A DNA stretch of 64,000 bases from Legionella_C dresdenensis (GTDB lineage Bacteria; Pseudomonadota; Gammaproteobacteria; Legionellales; Legionellaceae): assembly GCF_042649825.1 (NCBI RefSeq), contig NZ_JBHSAB010000005.1, positions 1-64,000 of the forward strand, written 5' to 3'. The translations under genes and the position numbers were made by a program. The notes beneath the pieces are model-generated. The model was not told where the DNA came from. It saw only the letters and a list, made by a program, of their open reading frames with translations, and made no database searches. Positions 42,849-52,183 of the stretch are shown here, one piece after another. Numbering within the stretch: position 1 is the stretch's first letter; each line of letters opens with the position of its first letter.

Positions 42849-44658
42849 CGCTATTGTAATTCGTTTCACCGGCGATTCCGGTGATGGTGTACAGCTATTG
42901 GGTGAGCAACTAACCATTACGGCTGCACTGACAGGTAAAGATGTCCGGACTCTGCCGGATTTTCCTGCTGAAATCCGCGCGCCTGCCGGCACGGTTGCCG
43001 GCGTATCCGGTTTTCAGCTGGCTATGGCGGAAGAAGCCATTTTTACCGCTGGCGAGACGCTCAATGTGCTGGTCGCGCTTAATCCAGCTGCGCTGAAAAA
43101 CTCACTGGAATATCTGGCGCCGGGCGGATTGTTACTGATAAATGAAGACAGCTTCCAGGACAAAGACTGGCAAAAAGCAGGCATGGCGCCTGATTTTCTT
43201 GCAAATGCCGCTGAACATTATCAGGTTATCAGTGTGCCGCTGATTACCCATACTTTAAAGGCAGTTGAAGCGCTTGAAATGAATCATGCCCAGGCCAAAA
43301 AAGCCAAGAATTTTTATGTTCTTGGAATGGTGCTGTGGTTATTTGATTTGCCTACAGAGAGCTGTAATGCCTTTATCAGAAAGAAATTCAAAGCTAATCC
43401 AGCTATAGTCAAAGCGAATGAGATGACCTTACTGGCCGGTTATAATTATGCGATGACTCTGGAGCTGAGCCGCCAGCACTTCATGCTTGGCCATGTTAAT
43501 CGTGAGAGCGGTGAATATCGCCAGATCACAGGGGTAGAGGCAGTGGGTCTGGCACTGGCTGCGCTGGCGGTTGGCACCAAAACCAAAATACTGGTTTCAG
43601 GTTATCCAATCACACCATCGTCGGCAATTTTACATGAGTGTGCCCGTCTTGCTGATTATGGAGTGCAGCTGCTGCAGGCTGAAGATGAAATTGCCGCTAT
43701 CTGTTCTTGTATTGGCGCAGCTTTTGGCGGATGTCTGGCTTTAACTACAACCTCGGGTCCCGGACTTGATTTAAAAAGTGAAGGCCTGGGCCTGGCGGTT
43801 ATGGCAGAACTGCCGCTGGTAGTTATTGATGTCCAACGTGCCGGCGCATCTACCGGGCTGCCTACCAAAACCGGCCAGAGCGATTTACGGCAGGCGCTAT
43901 ACGGCCGCCATGGTGAAGCGCCTTTGCCGGTCATTGCCGCCAAATCGCCGGCCGACTGCTTTAATACTATTATTGAAGCCTTTACTATCGCAACCAAATA
44001 TATGACTCCGGTTATTGTATTAATGGATGCATATATGGCAAATGCGGCAGAGCCCTGGAAAATCCCGGCCTTTGATGCGATAAAATTGCCCGAAATCAAA
44101 ATTAACCGTGATGCCAAGCCTTACCAGCGTGATGAAAATCTTGCGCGTAGTTGGAATATACCGGGTACGCCGGGTTATATTCATCAGTTAGGCGGGCTGG
44201 AAAAGCAGGGCGACGAAGGCAAGGTCAGTTATGATGCGGCAAACCATCAGAATATGGTTAATACCCGCGCCCGTAAAATTGCGGGCATTAACCGCGATTA
44301 TGCTGAGCTGCAGATTGAGGGCAACCAACAGGCTGATACGCTGATAATTGGCTGGGGGAGTACCTACGGCAGCATTAAATCAGCCATTATTCAATGTGAG
44401 CTGGATGGCATTGATGTTGCATTTTTACACTTGCGTCACTTAAATCCGTTACCAGAAGCATTAAAGGTTATATTGGATAAATATAAAACAGTCCTGGTGG
44501 CTGAATTGAACAGCGGCCAGCTCTGTCAGGTGATACGCGGCCAATATCTGATTGATGCCCGTTCAATCAGTCAGTGCAATGGTCAACCTTTTGCAGTCAG
44601 TACTTTGGTTAAGGCAATTAAATCGGAAATAAATCATGACCAACACCTACAAGCGTGA
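42835..44658 (+). CDS. korA: 2-oxoacid:ferredoxin oxidoreductase, fused gamma-alpha subunit (KorA-like)
   Basis: 607 residues. The N-terminal gamma domain (about 1-195) begins IRFTGDSGDGVQLLGEQLT. The alpha domain (about 215-600) has GYPITPSSAILHECARL and ISSSC-free ASTGLPTKTGQSDLRQALYGRHGEAP. The fused form is typical of 2-oxoglutarate:ferredoxin oxidoreductases. With KorB it would oxidatively decarboxylate a 2-oxoacid (2-oxoglutarate most likely) to the acyl-CoA and reduce ferredoxin. It overlaps pdxJ by 14 and korB by 23 bases. Confidence 0.92.
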   Translation: MSTNDAIVIRFTGDSGDGVQLLGEQLTITAALTGKDVRTLPDFPAEIRAPAGTVAGVSGFQLAMAEEAIFTAGETLNVLVALNPAALKNSLEYLAPGGLLLINEDSFQDKDWQKAGMAPDFLANAAEHYQVISVPLITHTLKAVEALEMNHAQAKKAKNFYVLGMVLWLFDLPTESCNAFIRKKFKANPAIVKANEMTLLAGYNYAMTLELSRQHFMLGHVNRESGEYRQITGVEAVGLALAALAVGTKTKILVSGYPITPSSAILHECARLADYGVQLLQAEDEIAAICSCIGAAFGGCLALTTTSGPGLDLKSEGLGLAVMAELPLVVIDVQRAGASTGLPTKTGQSDLRQALYGRHGEAPLPVIAAKSPADCFNTIIEAFTIATKYMTPVIVLMDAYMANAAEPWKIPAFDAIKLPEIKINRDAKPYQRDENLARSWNIPGTPGYIHQLGGLEKQGDEGKVSYDAANHQNMVNTRARKIAGINRDYAELQIEGNQQADTLIIGWGSTYGSIKSAIIQCELDGIDVAFLHLRHLNPLPEALKVILDKYKTVLVAELNSGQLCQVIRGQYLIDARSISQCNGQPFAVSTLVKAIKSEINHDQHLQA

Positions 44659-45598
44659 AGATTTTACCAATAGCAATGAAGTGCGTTGGTGCCCCGGGTG
44701 CGGTGATTATGCCATTCTGGCTGCTTTACAGCGCTTGTTGCCTGATTTAGGGTTGGCGCCAGAGCAGCATGTTTTTGTATCAGGCATAGGTTGTGCGGGC
44801 AGGTTGCCTTATTATATGAATACTTATGGTTTTCATACTATTCACGGCCGCGCCACTGCTGTTGCAACCGGGCTTAAAGCCATGCGTGAAGATTTGACGG
44901 TATGGGTTATCACCGGTGACGGTGATGCGTTGAGTATTGGCGCTAATCATTTGGTGCATTGCCTTCGCCGTAACGTTAACGTCAATATTCTGTTATTTAA
45001 TAATCAGGTATATGGCTTGACCAAAGGCCAGTTTTCGCCGACATCGCAAAAAGGCCAGGTTACTAAAACATCTCCTTATGGGGTGAATAATGAACCTATG
45101 AACCCATTGATGCTTGCTTTAGCTTCTGGAGCAGGGTTTGTTGCGCGTGCAGTTGACAAAGATCCCAATCACCTTGCGGCCATTATGAAAAAAGCCTATG
45201 AGCACAAAGGTTGTTCGTTTGTGGAAATTTATCAGGATTGCAACATCTTCAATCATGGAGCCTTTGATAATTTCGCATTAAAATCAAATCGTGCCGATAA
45301 TACGCTGGTATTAGAACATGGCCAGCCATTAATCTATGGTGCCGAGAAAAATTGGGCCTTGACTCTGGACGGTGATAATTTACAGAAAAGCTGTAATACC
45401 GAAGCCGCCTGTACCCATGATAGCAGCAATCAGATGGCCGCAATGCGTCTGGCCAGACTGAATTACCCGGATTTTCCGGTGCCGCTTGGGGTTTATTATC
45501 AGCAGGAAAAGGAAATCTATAATCTGGATAGGCCAACAACCAAGGCCGGAAGTGATGTAGAGCAGTTATTCCGCGCAAGAGCCAGCTGGCAAAGCTAG
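44636..45598 (+). CDS. korB: 2-oxoacid:ferredoxin oxidoreductase beta subunit (KorB-like)
   Basis: 320 residues. TPP-binding subunit with the iron-sulfur Cys motif WCPGCGDYAIL near residue 18, VSGIGCAGR and the TPP motif ITGDGDALSIGANHLVH. Further Cys (near 190-205) complete the cluster. Start overlaps korA by 23 bases. No delta (ferredoxin) subunit gene is adjacent, so a free ferredoxin should accept the electrons. Confidence 0.93.
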   Translation: MTNTYKREDFTNSNEVRWCPGCGDYAILAALQRLLPDLGLAPEQHVFVSGIGCAGRLPYYMNTYGFHTIHGRATAVATGLKAMREDLTVWVITGDGDALSIGANHLVHCLRRNVNVNILLFNNQVYGLTKGQFSPTSQKGQVTKTSPYGVNNEPMNPLMLALASGAGFVARAVDKDPNHLAAIMKKAYEHKGCSFVEIYQDCNIFNHGAFDNFALKSNRADNTLVLEHGQPLIYGAEKNWALTLDGDNLQKSCNTEAACTHDSSNQMAAMRLARLNYPDFPVPLGVYYQQEKEIYNLDRPTTKAGSDVEQLFRARASWQS

Positions 45599-45608
45599 AT
45601 CAGAGTCG

Positions 45609-45636
45609 GAGTGTTGGGCTTTACAGCCCAACACTC
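45609..45636. repeat. Palindromic repeat, TTGGGC family, perfect
   Basis: GAGTGTTGGGCTTTACAGCC followed by CAACACTC, 11 bases past the korB stop. The arms GAGTGTTGGGC/GCCCAACACTC are perfect. It probably ends the pdxJ-korAB transcript. Confidence 0.9.
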
Positions 45637-45661
45637 TTTCCCCCACGCAAAAACACCAGAC

Positions 45662-45689
45662 AAAAAAAATCCCGGCTGCAACCGGGATT
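45662..45689 (-). terminator. Rho-independent terminator of the Bax-inhibitor-1 family gene
   Basis: On the minus strand the stem AATCCCGG / CCGGGATT with loop TTGCAG is followed by a run of eight T. It lies 15 bases after the stop codon. Confidence 0.9.
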
Positions 45690-45704
45690 CAGCTGAGGAA
45701 TTTG

Positions 45705-46379
45705 TTAGTCGCGGCTTGAGAACGCGCTCAATAATTGCAGCAGACTGATGAAAAGGTTGTATATTGAAACAAATAGTGTAACAGTCGCTGAAATGTAGTT
45801 TGTTTCACCGCCATGGATAATTTCACTGGTCTGGAACAGAATAAGACCTGATGAAATCAGTACGAAGGCTGCTGAAACCGCGAGTTGCAGGGCAGGAATC
45901 TGGAAAAAGATTCCAGCAATCATTGCCAGCAGTGCAACCATTGAACCAATGAAAAGGAATCCTGACAGGAAGCTGAAATCCTTACGGGTAGTCAAGGCAT
46001 AACCTGACAGCGCAAAGAAAATCATACCAGTACCGCCTAACGCTGTACCGATTAATTGCGGTCCATTAGAGAAGCTTGCAATATAAAAATTCAGAATTGG
46101 GCCGAGGGTATATCCCAGAAAGCCGGTAAAGGCGAATGCGCTAACCAGTCCCCATATGCTGTTTCTAAGCGCCTGAGTTAAAAACATTAAGCCATAAACA
46201 CCAACAATCATAACAAGCGGGTTCATGGGGCGTGCATGAATGGCAAAAGCAACATAGGCCATTAAAGCACTGAACATAAAGGTCGCGCCCAGCAGCAAAT
46301 AGGTATTGCGGAGTACCTTGTTCGTTGCAAGCACGGACTCACTGCGTTGGCTTAAAACGGTCACATCGTTTCTGTTCAT
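45705..46379 (-). CDS. Bax inhibitor-1/YccA family membrane protein
   Basis: 224 residues from the ATG at 46379, which has TTGGAG six bases upstream. Seven membrane segments. The family pattern is visible as FMFSALMAYVAFA, AFTGFLGYTLGPIL and, near the end, LFVSIYNLFISLLQLL. E. coli relatives are YccA and YbhL; YccA restrains FtsH. It may be a calcium-leak channel as described for BsYetJ. Single gene with its own terminator. Confidence 0.92.
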   Translation of the reverse strand: MNRNDVTVLSQRSESVLATNKVLRNTYLLLGATFMFSALMAYVAFAIHARPMNPLVMIVGVYGLMFLTQALRNSIWGLVSAFAFTGFLGYTLGPILNFYIASFSNGPQLIGTALGGTGMIFFALSGYALTTRKDFSFLSGFLFIGSMVALLAMIAGIFFQIPALQLAVSAAFVLISSGLILFQTSEIIHGGETNYISATVTLFVSIYNLFISLLQLLSAFSSRD

Positions 46380-46601
46380 CGATAACTCCAAGTTTATTTA
46401 TATATAGTTTAGCACATCTGTGGGCGATTGCCGACATTTCAAGTCTATAGGCTACAAACTTTGCTGGCAAGGCATTTTTCGATGCCTTGAAAGGTAGAGG
46501 GCGTGGCGCTGTGGTAGCAGGCTGTATAATTTGTCGTCTTGCTAAATCATTGTTTTTATAATAGCCTGAACGAACAGTTTTTTAAGTCAATTCATAATCA
46601 T

Positions 46602-47426
46602 ATGCTTCCTAAAATTGCAGTGTGTCAGATGTTATCTTCGGCGTCCGTAAAGGAAAACTTTAGTCAGCTTGAGCAATTATTAAAAAAAGCGCAAGCAGAA
46701 CAGGTCGATTTGGCAGTTTTGCCTGAAAATTTTGCTTTTATGGGAATGCATGAAGACGATAAGCTGAAAATAGCTGAGAGCTTTGGCCATGGCGAAATAC
46801 AGCAAGCGCTTGCACGGCTGGCAAAGCAGTATAATCTTTGGTTGATTGCCGGAACCATACCGCTACGGGCTGATAAAGGCCGGGTGCGGGCGGCAAGCCT
46901 GGTGTTTGATAATCAGGGGAAATGTGTTGCACGCTACGATAAAATCCATCTTTTTGATGTCCGGGTTTCTGAAACCGAAGCGCATCAGGAGTCAAAAACA
47001 ATTGAACCAGGCGATAAATTGACGGTGGTTGATACGCCTGTCGGGAAAATCGGCCTTACTGTATGCTATGATTTGCGCTTTCCGGAGTTATACCGCCAGC
47101 TTGAGGAAAAAGGTGCGCAGTTATTTACTGTGCCGTCAGCGTTTACCGCAATCACAGGCGCTGCGCACTGGGAAACGCTATTACGTGCACGGGCAATTGA
47201 AAATTTATGCTATGTTCTGGCGCCTGACCAGGGCGGCAAGCACGAGAATGGCCGGCTGACTTATGGTCATTCAATGATAATCGATCCCTGGGGAAAAATT
47301 ATCGCTCAGCGGGCAGAAACTGGATTTGGCCTGATTTCTGCTAATATTGATCTTAAACACTTACAAAATTTACGCTCTCAGTTTCCCTGTAATAACCACC
47401 ATGTTCTTGCAAAAAACATGGTTTAG
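46602..47426 (+). CDS. Nitrilase-family carbon-nitrogen hydrolase (Nit1/Nit2-like)
   Basis: 274 residues from the ATG at 46602; the open frame extends to 46539 but family members start at PKIAVCQM. The catalytic triad is Glu42 (LPENFAF), Lys114 (DKIHLFD) and Cys155 (TVCYDLRFPELY). The closest functional class is deaminated-glutathione amidase/omega-amidase. It would fit the complete glutathione route encoded at 11.5-13.8 kb. It lies 13 bases before tldD and may be cotranscribed, an arrangement seen in many gammaproteobacteria. Confidence 0.9.
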   Translation: MLPKIAVCQMLSSASVKENFSQLEQLLKKAQAEQVDLAVLPENFAFMGMHEDDKLKIAESFGHGEIQQALARLAKQYNLWLIAGTIPLRADKGRVRAASLVFDNQGKCVARYDKIHLFDVRVSETEAHQESKTIEPGDKLTVVDTPVGKIGLTVCYDLRFPELYRQLEEKGAQLFTVPSAFTAITGAAHWETLLRARAIENLCYVLAPDQGGKHENGRLTYGHSMIIDPWGKIIAQRAETGFGLISANIDLKHLQNLRSQFPCNNHHVLAKNMV

Positions 47427-47439
47427 CAAAGGTAAAATT

Positions 47440-48882
47440 ATGACGAAGGCACTGGCAATTGCCAAAGATTTGATATTAAAACCGGCAGCCCTTGATGAAT
47501 CGGCAGTAGAAAAGTTAATTCGCTCAATGGCTGGCCAGCATGTAGATGATGCTGATCTGTATTTTCAAAGCTGTAGTTACGAATCATGGTATCTGGAAGA
47601 TTCCCAGGTTAAAAGCGGCAGTTTTTCTATTGATCGCGGAGTTGGTATCCGTGCGGTAAGCGGTGATAAGACCGGTTATGCTTATTGTGATGATATTTTA
47701 TTACCGGCAATGGAACGTGCGGCTAATGCTGCCCGATCAATTGCTTTAACCTCGACCAGACCGGTAACAGCCGTTCAGGTGTCATCGAATGCAATTGCCC
47801 GCTATCAGCCCTTAAATCCAATTGATTCATTGGGCAAACAGGAAAAAATTGCTTTGCTGGAAGCGATTGACAAGGAAGCAAGACGTATCGATCCCCGAGT
47901 AATTCAGGTTAATGCTTCTTTAAGCGGCTGTTATGAAGTGGTGCTGGTTGCCGGCATGCATGGCAATATGGTTGCAGATATCCGGCCGCTGGTTAGCGTC
48001 AATGTCAGTGTAATAGTCGAGGATAAAAATGGCCGCCGTGAGGCTGCACGTTCAGGCGGCGGAGGCCGGGTAGACTATTCTTATTTTCTGCAGAAAGATC
48101 AGGCTTTGCAATATGCCCGCGAGGCAGTCCGTGAAGCATTAATTAATCTTGAGGCTGAAGCCGCGCCGGCTGGAACTATGCCTGTCGTATTGGGCCCTGG
48201 CTGGCCTGGCGTTTTATTGCATGAAGCAGTAGGGCATGGCTTGGAAGGCGATTTTAACCGCAAGGGTCTTTCAGCGTTTTCTGGCAAAATGGGGCAACAG
48301 GTTGCGGCGAAAGGCGTGACTGTTGTTGACGACGGTACTTTAAGCAATCGCCGCGGCTCCCTGACTATTGACGATGAAGGTACGCCGACGCAATGTACAA
48401 CGCTTATTGAAGATGGCATATTGGTCAATTATATGCAGGACAAGCTTAACGCCAAGCTGATGGGAATGCAACCGACGGGAAACTGCCGCCGTGAATCCTA
48501 TGCTCATCTGCCCATGCCGCGTATGACTAATACCTATATGCTGGCTGGAAATTATGACCCGCAAGAGATTATACAAAGCGTTGAACGCGGGCTATACGCG
48601 GTCAATTTTGGCGGCGGACAAGTCGATATTACCTCTGGACAGTTTGTTTTCTCAGCAAGCGAAGCGTATCTGATTGAGAATGGCAAGGTAACAAAACCGG
48701 TTAAAGGCGCTACACTGATTGGTAATGGGCCGGATGTGATGCAGAAAATCAGTATGATTGGCAATGATTTGGCGTTGGATGGCGGAATTGGAGTTTGTGG
48801 TAAGGATGGCCAGTCGGTTCCGGTTGGGGTAGGGCAGCCTACGCTAAAAATCGATGCACTGACTGTCGGGGGAACACGTTAA
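47440..48882 (+). CDS. tldD: Metalloprotease TldD
   Basis: 480 residues from the ATG at 47440. An earlier in-frame ATG (47347) lies inside the nitrilase gene. The zinc motif HEAVGHGLEGDF (HExxxH type) is near residue 260. Glycine-rich blocks GGGGRVDYSYF and NFGGGQVDITSGQFVF follow the family. With TldE/PmbA it degrades peptides and matures some modified peptides; no pmbA gene is in the window. Confidence 0.96.
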   Translation: MTKALAIAKDLILKPAALDESAVEKLIRSMAGQHVDDADLYFQSCSYESWYLEDSQVKSGSFSIDRGVGIRAVSGDKTGYAYCDDILLPAMERAANAARSIALTSTRPVTAVQVSSNAIARYQPLNPIDSLGKQEKIALLEAIDKEARRIDPRVIQVNASLSGCYEVVLVAGMHGNMVADIRPLVSVNVSVIVEDKNGRREAARSGGGGRVDYSYFLQKDQALQYAREAVREALINLEAEAAPAGTMPVVLGPGWPGVLLHEAVGHGLEGDFNRKGLSAFSGKMGQQVAAKGVTVVDDGTLSNRRGSLTIDDEGTPTQCTTLIEDGILVNYMQDKLNAKLMGMQPTGNCRRESYAHLPMPRMTNTYMLAGNYDPQEIIQSVERGLYAVNFGGGQVDITSGQFVFSASEAYLIENGKVTKPVKGATLIGNGPDVMQKISMIGNDLALDGGIGVCGKDGQSVPVGVGQPTLKIDALTVGGTR

Positions 48883-48919
48883 GACAGGTTATATATACCA
48901 CGTCACTGAGGGAACAGCG

Positions 48920-50599
48920 ATGACTAAAATAAATGGAAAAAAACTGTTGAACGAATGGTTGTTTCAAAATGAAAAGGATCATGGCGACAAAGTTTATTTA
49001 CGTCAACCGCGTCAGGGTCAATGGTATGAATATACCTGGGGGCAAGTAGTCCATCAGGCGAGGCAGGTAGCGCGTTTTCTGCGGGAATCAGGCCTTCAGC
49101 ATGGCGACAGGGTAGCAATTTACTCAAAGAACTGTGCTGAATGGTTTATTACCGATTTTGGCATCAGCCTGGCAGGGATGGTTAACGTTCCCTTGTTTGC
49201 CAATCAACACCATGAAAGTATTGAGCATGTCTTGAGCCATGCCGAGATTAAAATGGTTTTTGTGGGTAAACTGGATAATCCTGTGCATGCAAGAGCGGCG
49301 ATCCCGACTTCGTACCCTACGGCCGGGTTTGATTATCATAATGAAATTCAGGTTGATACTAAATGGCATGAGATACTGGCAAAAGAGCCGTTAAACGATC
49401 TGCCGCAGGTAAAACCAGATGATCTATACACAATAATTTATACCTCAGGAACGGCAGGAATGCCTAAAGGTGCAGTGTATACACATGACACAATTGCAAA
49501 TTATCTCGCCTTATATCCGCTTGATATCGCCCGTATTTGCAAACTCAATCACTATCATTTGATCTCTTATTTACCGCTAGCCCATGTCTATGAACGCTCG
49601 GCAGTGCAATTAGGCAGCATTACTATTCCCTGTGACGTATCCTTTGTCGAGAGCCTTGAAAAATTTGCGGAAAATCTGCGGGAAATAGAGCCGACATTTT
49701 TTACCGCAGTTCCCAGAATCTGGGGCGTGTTTCAGCAGAAAATAGAACAGAAGCTTCCACCGAAGAAAATGAATATCCTGCTTAAAATCCCGGGGTTATC
49801 GTTACTGATTAAAAATAAAATACGCCGGCAATTGGGTTTGGCACGCTGTAAAAACTGTTTTTCAGGCGCTTCCCATTTACCCATTAGCATCATTGAGTTT
49901 TTTAATAAATTGGGAATAAAAATTCAGGAAGGATATGGTCAGAGTGAAAACCTTGCCTATGCGACCTTTTCAATGCTTGAGGAGCGTAAACCGGGTTATG
50001 TCGGAACCGCCAGGCTGCAAGTGGATTTGAAATTAAGTCCAGAAGAAAATGAATTGCTAATCAAATCGCCTTGTCTAATGAAAAGATATTATAAAGAACC
50101 GGAATTAACCGCTGCAACCATTACTGAAGATGGCTGGTTAAAAACAGGCGATATTGCTGAAATTGATGGATTTGACCGAGTCAAAATTCTGGGGCGGCTA
50201 TCAGAAAACTTTAAAAATCAAAAAGGTGAATTTGTCGCCCCTGGACCGATTGAAAAACTGTTTACGGTGGATGGTTCAATTGAGCAATTATGTCTGATTG
50301 GTCAGGGATTACCAAGCAATGTTCTGTTAGTAACCTTAAGCGAGACTGGCCGAGAGAAAGACAGGGACGTTCTGCAGCAAATGCTGGTTGATAGCCTGCA
50401 TCAGATTAACGGTAAATTAGCCAGTTATGAAAAAATCAGCCATATTATTATCGTTGCTGAGCCATGGGCGCCTGATAACGGTTTACTAACCCCCACCTTA
50501 AAGGTCAAGCGCCGGGCAGTGGAAGCTCATTACCGTGAATTGATTGATGCTGTTATTGAAAAGCCAAAAGCTGTAGTGTGGGATGGATTTGTTGAATAA
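48920..50599 (+). CDS. Long-chain acyl-CoA synthetase (AMP-binding)
   Basis: 559 residues. The AMP-binding motif is IIYTSGTAGMPKGAVYTH near 175-190 (TTG to TAG variant). ISYLPLAHVYERS and the adenylation A5-type QEGYGQSEN follow, then KTGDIAEIDGFDRVKILGR and FKNQKGEFVAPGPIE near the C-terminus. It resembles the long-chain FadD15/ACSL-like group rather than E. coli FadD. It activates fatty acids to acyl-CoA, likely at the inner membrane. It follows tldD after 37 bases. Confidence 0.92.
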   Translation: MTKINGKKLLNEWLFQNEKDHGDKVYLRQPRQGQWYEYTWGQVVHQARQVARFLRESGLQHGDRVAIYSKNCAEWFITDFGISLAGMVNVPLFANQHHESIEHVLSHAEIKMVFVGKLDNPVHARAAIPTSYPTAGFDYHNEIQVDTKWHEILAKEPLNDLPQVKPDDLYTIIYTSGTAGMPKGAVYTHDTIANYLALYPLDIARICKLNHYHLISYLPLAHVYERSAVQLGSITIPCDVSFVESLEKFAENLREIEPTFFTAVPRIWGVFQQKIEQKLPPKKMNILLKIPGLSLLIKNKIRRQLGLARCKNCFSGASHLPISIIEFFNKLGIKIQEGYGQSENLAYATFSMLEERKPGYVGTARLQVDLKLSPEENELLIKSPCLMKRYYKEPELTAATITEDGWLKTGDIAEIDGFDRVKILGRLSENFKNQKGEFVAPGPIEKLFTVDGSIEQLCLIGQGLPSNVLLVTLSETGREKDRDVLQQMLVDSLHQINGKLASYEKISHIIIVAEPWAPDNGLLTPTLKVKRRAVEAHYRELIDAVIEKPKAVVWDGFVE

Positions 50600-50608
50600 G
50601 AGAGTAGC

Positions 50609-50634
50609 CTTGATGCAGCGAAGCGTAATCAAGG
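50609..50634. repeat. Short inverted repeat CCTTGAT-N-ATCAAGG
   Basis: CCTTGATGCAGCGAAGCGTA followed by ATCAAGG, ten bases after the acyl-CoA synthetase stop. Nested symmetry GCGAAGC in the loop. It could be a terminator without a T-run or another dispersed palindrome. Confidence 0.6.
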
Positions 50635-50692
50635 TTTGCAAAGAACATTTAAAATATAATTGTTTTATTTCATTGATTCGAAAGGGTCGTTC

Positions 50693-52183
50693 ATGGTAAC
50701 ACCAGAACTCGAGGACGCGTTGTTAGAAGAAGAGCAAACGTTAACAAATCTAAACCAGGAAGCTGATTTAAGTGAAACCGATGAGGATAAAGGGCATGTG
50801 TTAAGTGAGAATAAGTTAAGCACTTGCACATCAACAACGTCTACAGCTGTCAGCGCTTCTGCGTCTTTAGTTGCTCCTGACATAAGTGGACTTGAATTAT
50901 TTAGTTCATTGCCTGTTGAACTCTTACAGCGCATCGTCAAACAACTTGATCCTCTGTCGGTTGCTAACCTTCGATCCAGTTGTCGTTTTTTTTATGATAA
51001 TAGCAGGAATCTGGCCGCTCTTCATACATTTCAACGATTTAAAGTTAAAGCGATATCGGGCGGTAATAGGCACACTTGCCTTTTGACAAAAAACAATGAG
51101 TTATATGTTTGCGGTGACAATAACACCGGCCAATTAGGTTTAGGCGATACGAAAGAAAAACCTCATTTTACCCGGGTCAATTTAGAGGTGTTGCTTACAA
51201 CAGGAGAGGTGATTACTCAGATTAGTTCTGGTAATTGGTATACTGTATTTTTAACTAACAAGAGTAGGGTGTTTAGCAGCGGTTACAATACAAATGGCAA
51301 GACAATGGGTTTGCCTGGTGATGAATGCAATTTATTTAAAGAAGTCACAACAATAAGTATTGATAAAAATCAAACCATTGATTTTCTTTTTTGCATAACC
51401 AAAGTCACCATTCTTATCACCAGCAACAAAAAATTATGGATATATGGTGAGATTAAGCAGAACAACTTATCCAACCCGATTGATTTATCCTCAACATTAA
51501 ACGCCTGCGAGAATATTGTATCGGCGACAATAGAATACGAGACGGATGACAGTTGTATTGTGCTATTGACCAATAACCAACGCATTATTAGTGTTGTGAT
51601 AGGTCAAGAGCAGTGGGAAGTGCGCACAAATGACCTAAGTAATGGCCTAAGTGCTTGCCAGTCTGGTAAATTATTCTTTGCTCCTGTTGAGTGTGATAAT
51701 CGTTACTGGGTGAAAAATACAGCCTTTTGGACCGCAAAAGATTGGTGCCAGTTTGATTTTCGAATGGGGGAATTAAAAATTAGCAAAGAGCTTTTGCCAT
51801 TTACCGAGTCTGATGAAACCATAGTGGCTGCCACCGCAGGTGATTGTCACACCTTATGCTTAAGTAGTAAAGGGCGCGTTTATGGTAAAGGCTTAAACAC
51901 CAGTGGCCAGCTTGGTGCCGACGAAGACATTAAAGATTACAAATCCTGGCGATTATTAACTCTTGAGCTTGATAAGGGTGAAAAAATTACCCATATTGAA
52001 TCGTCTTGCAACACATCCTTTTTAACTACGAACAAAAACCGTTTGTTTGTGGCTGGGGATAATGAAGCAGGCCAGCTTGGGTTAGGGCATAAAAAACCTG
52101 TTTATCATTTCCAGGAGGTTATCCCACGCTACCTTCAGCAAAAGGACGTTATCGAACCATCTTCATTCCCCTCATTGTCATGA
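50693..52183 (+). CDS. F-box and RCC1-repeat protein (eukaryotic-like, putative effector)
   Basis: 496 residues from the ATG at 50693 (AAAGGG seven bases before it). An acidic, Ser/Thr-rich N-terminus (1-62) is followed by an F-box (about 68-108, LFSSLPVELLQRIVKQLDPL then LRSSCRFFYDNSR). Then come RCC1-type beta-propeller blades: about 119-158 (GGNRHTCLLTKNNELYVCGD, NNTGQLGLGD), 176-205, 393-430 (GDCHTLCLSSKGRVYGKG) and 445-480 (LFVAGDNEAGQLGLGHKK). The middle blades are degenerate. No signal peptide. F-box proteins dock on Skp1 of host ubiquitin ligases and RCC1 proteins activate small GTPases. Legionella has effectors with each domain separately. Effector function is inferred. Confidence 0.85.
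   Translation: MVTPELEDALLEEEQTLTNLNQEADLSETDEDKGHVLSENKLSTCTSTTSTAVSASASLVAPDISGLELFSSLPVELLQRIVKQLDPLSVANLRSSCRFFYDNSRNLAALHTFQRFKVKAISGGNRHTCLLTKNNELYVCGDNNTGQLGLGDTKEKPHFTRVNLEVLLTTGEVITQISSGNWYTVFLTNKSRVFSSGYNTNGKTMGLPGDECNLFKEVTTISIDKNQTIDFLFCITKVTILITSNKKLWIYGEIKQNNLSNPIDLSSTLNACENIVSATIEYETDDSCIVLLTNNQRIISVVIGQEQWEVRTNDLSNGLSACQSGKLFFAPVECDNRYWVKNTAFWTAKDWCQFDFRMGELKISKELLPFTESDETIVAATAGDCHTLCLSSKGRVYGKGLNTSGQLGADEDIKDYKSWRLLTLELDKGEKITHIESSCNTSFLTTNKNRLFVAGDNEAGQLGLGHKKPVYHFQEVIPRYLQQKDVIEPSSFPSLS

Noticed and set aside
46468..46489. Hairpin CAAGGCAT-N6-ATGCCTTG as terminator
   Set aside because: No T-run on either side and it lies upstream of both divergent genes; kept only as an unremarkable inverted repeat.
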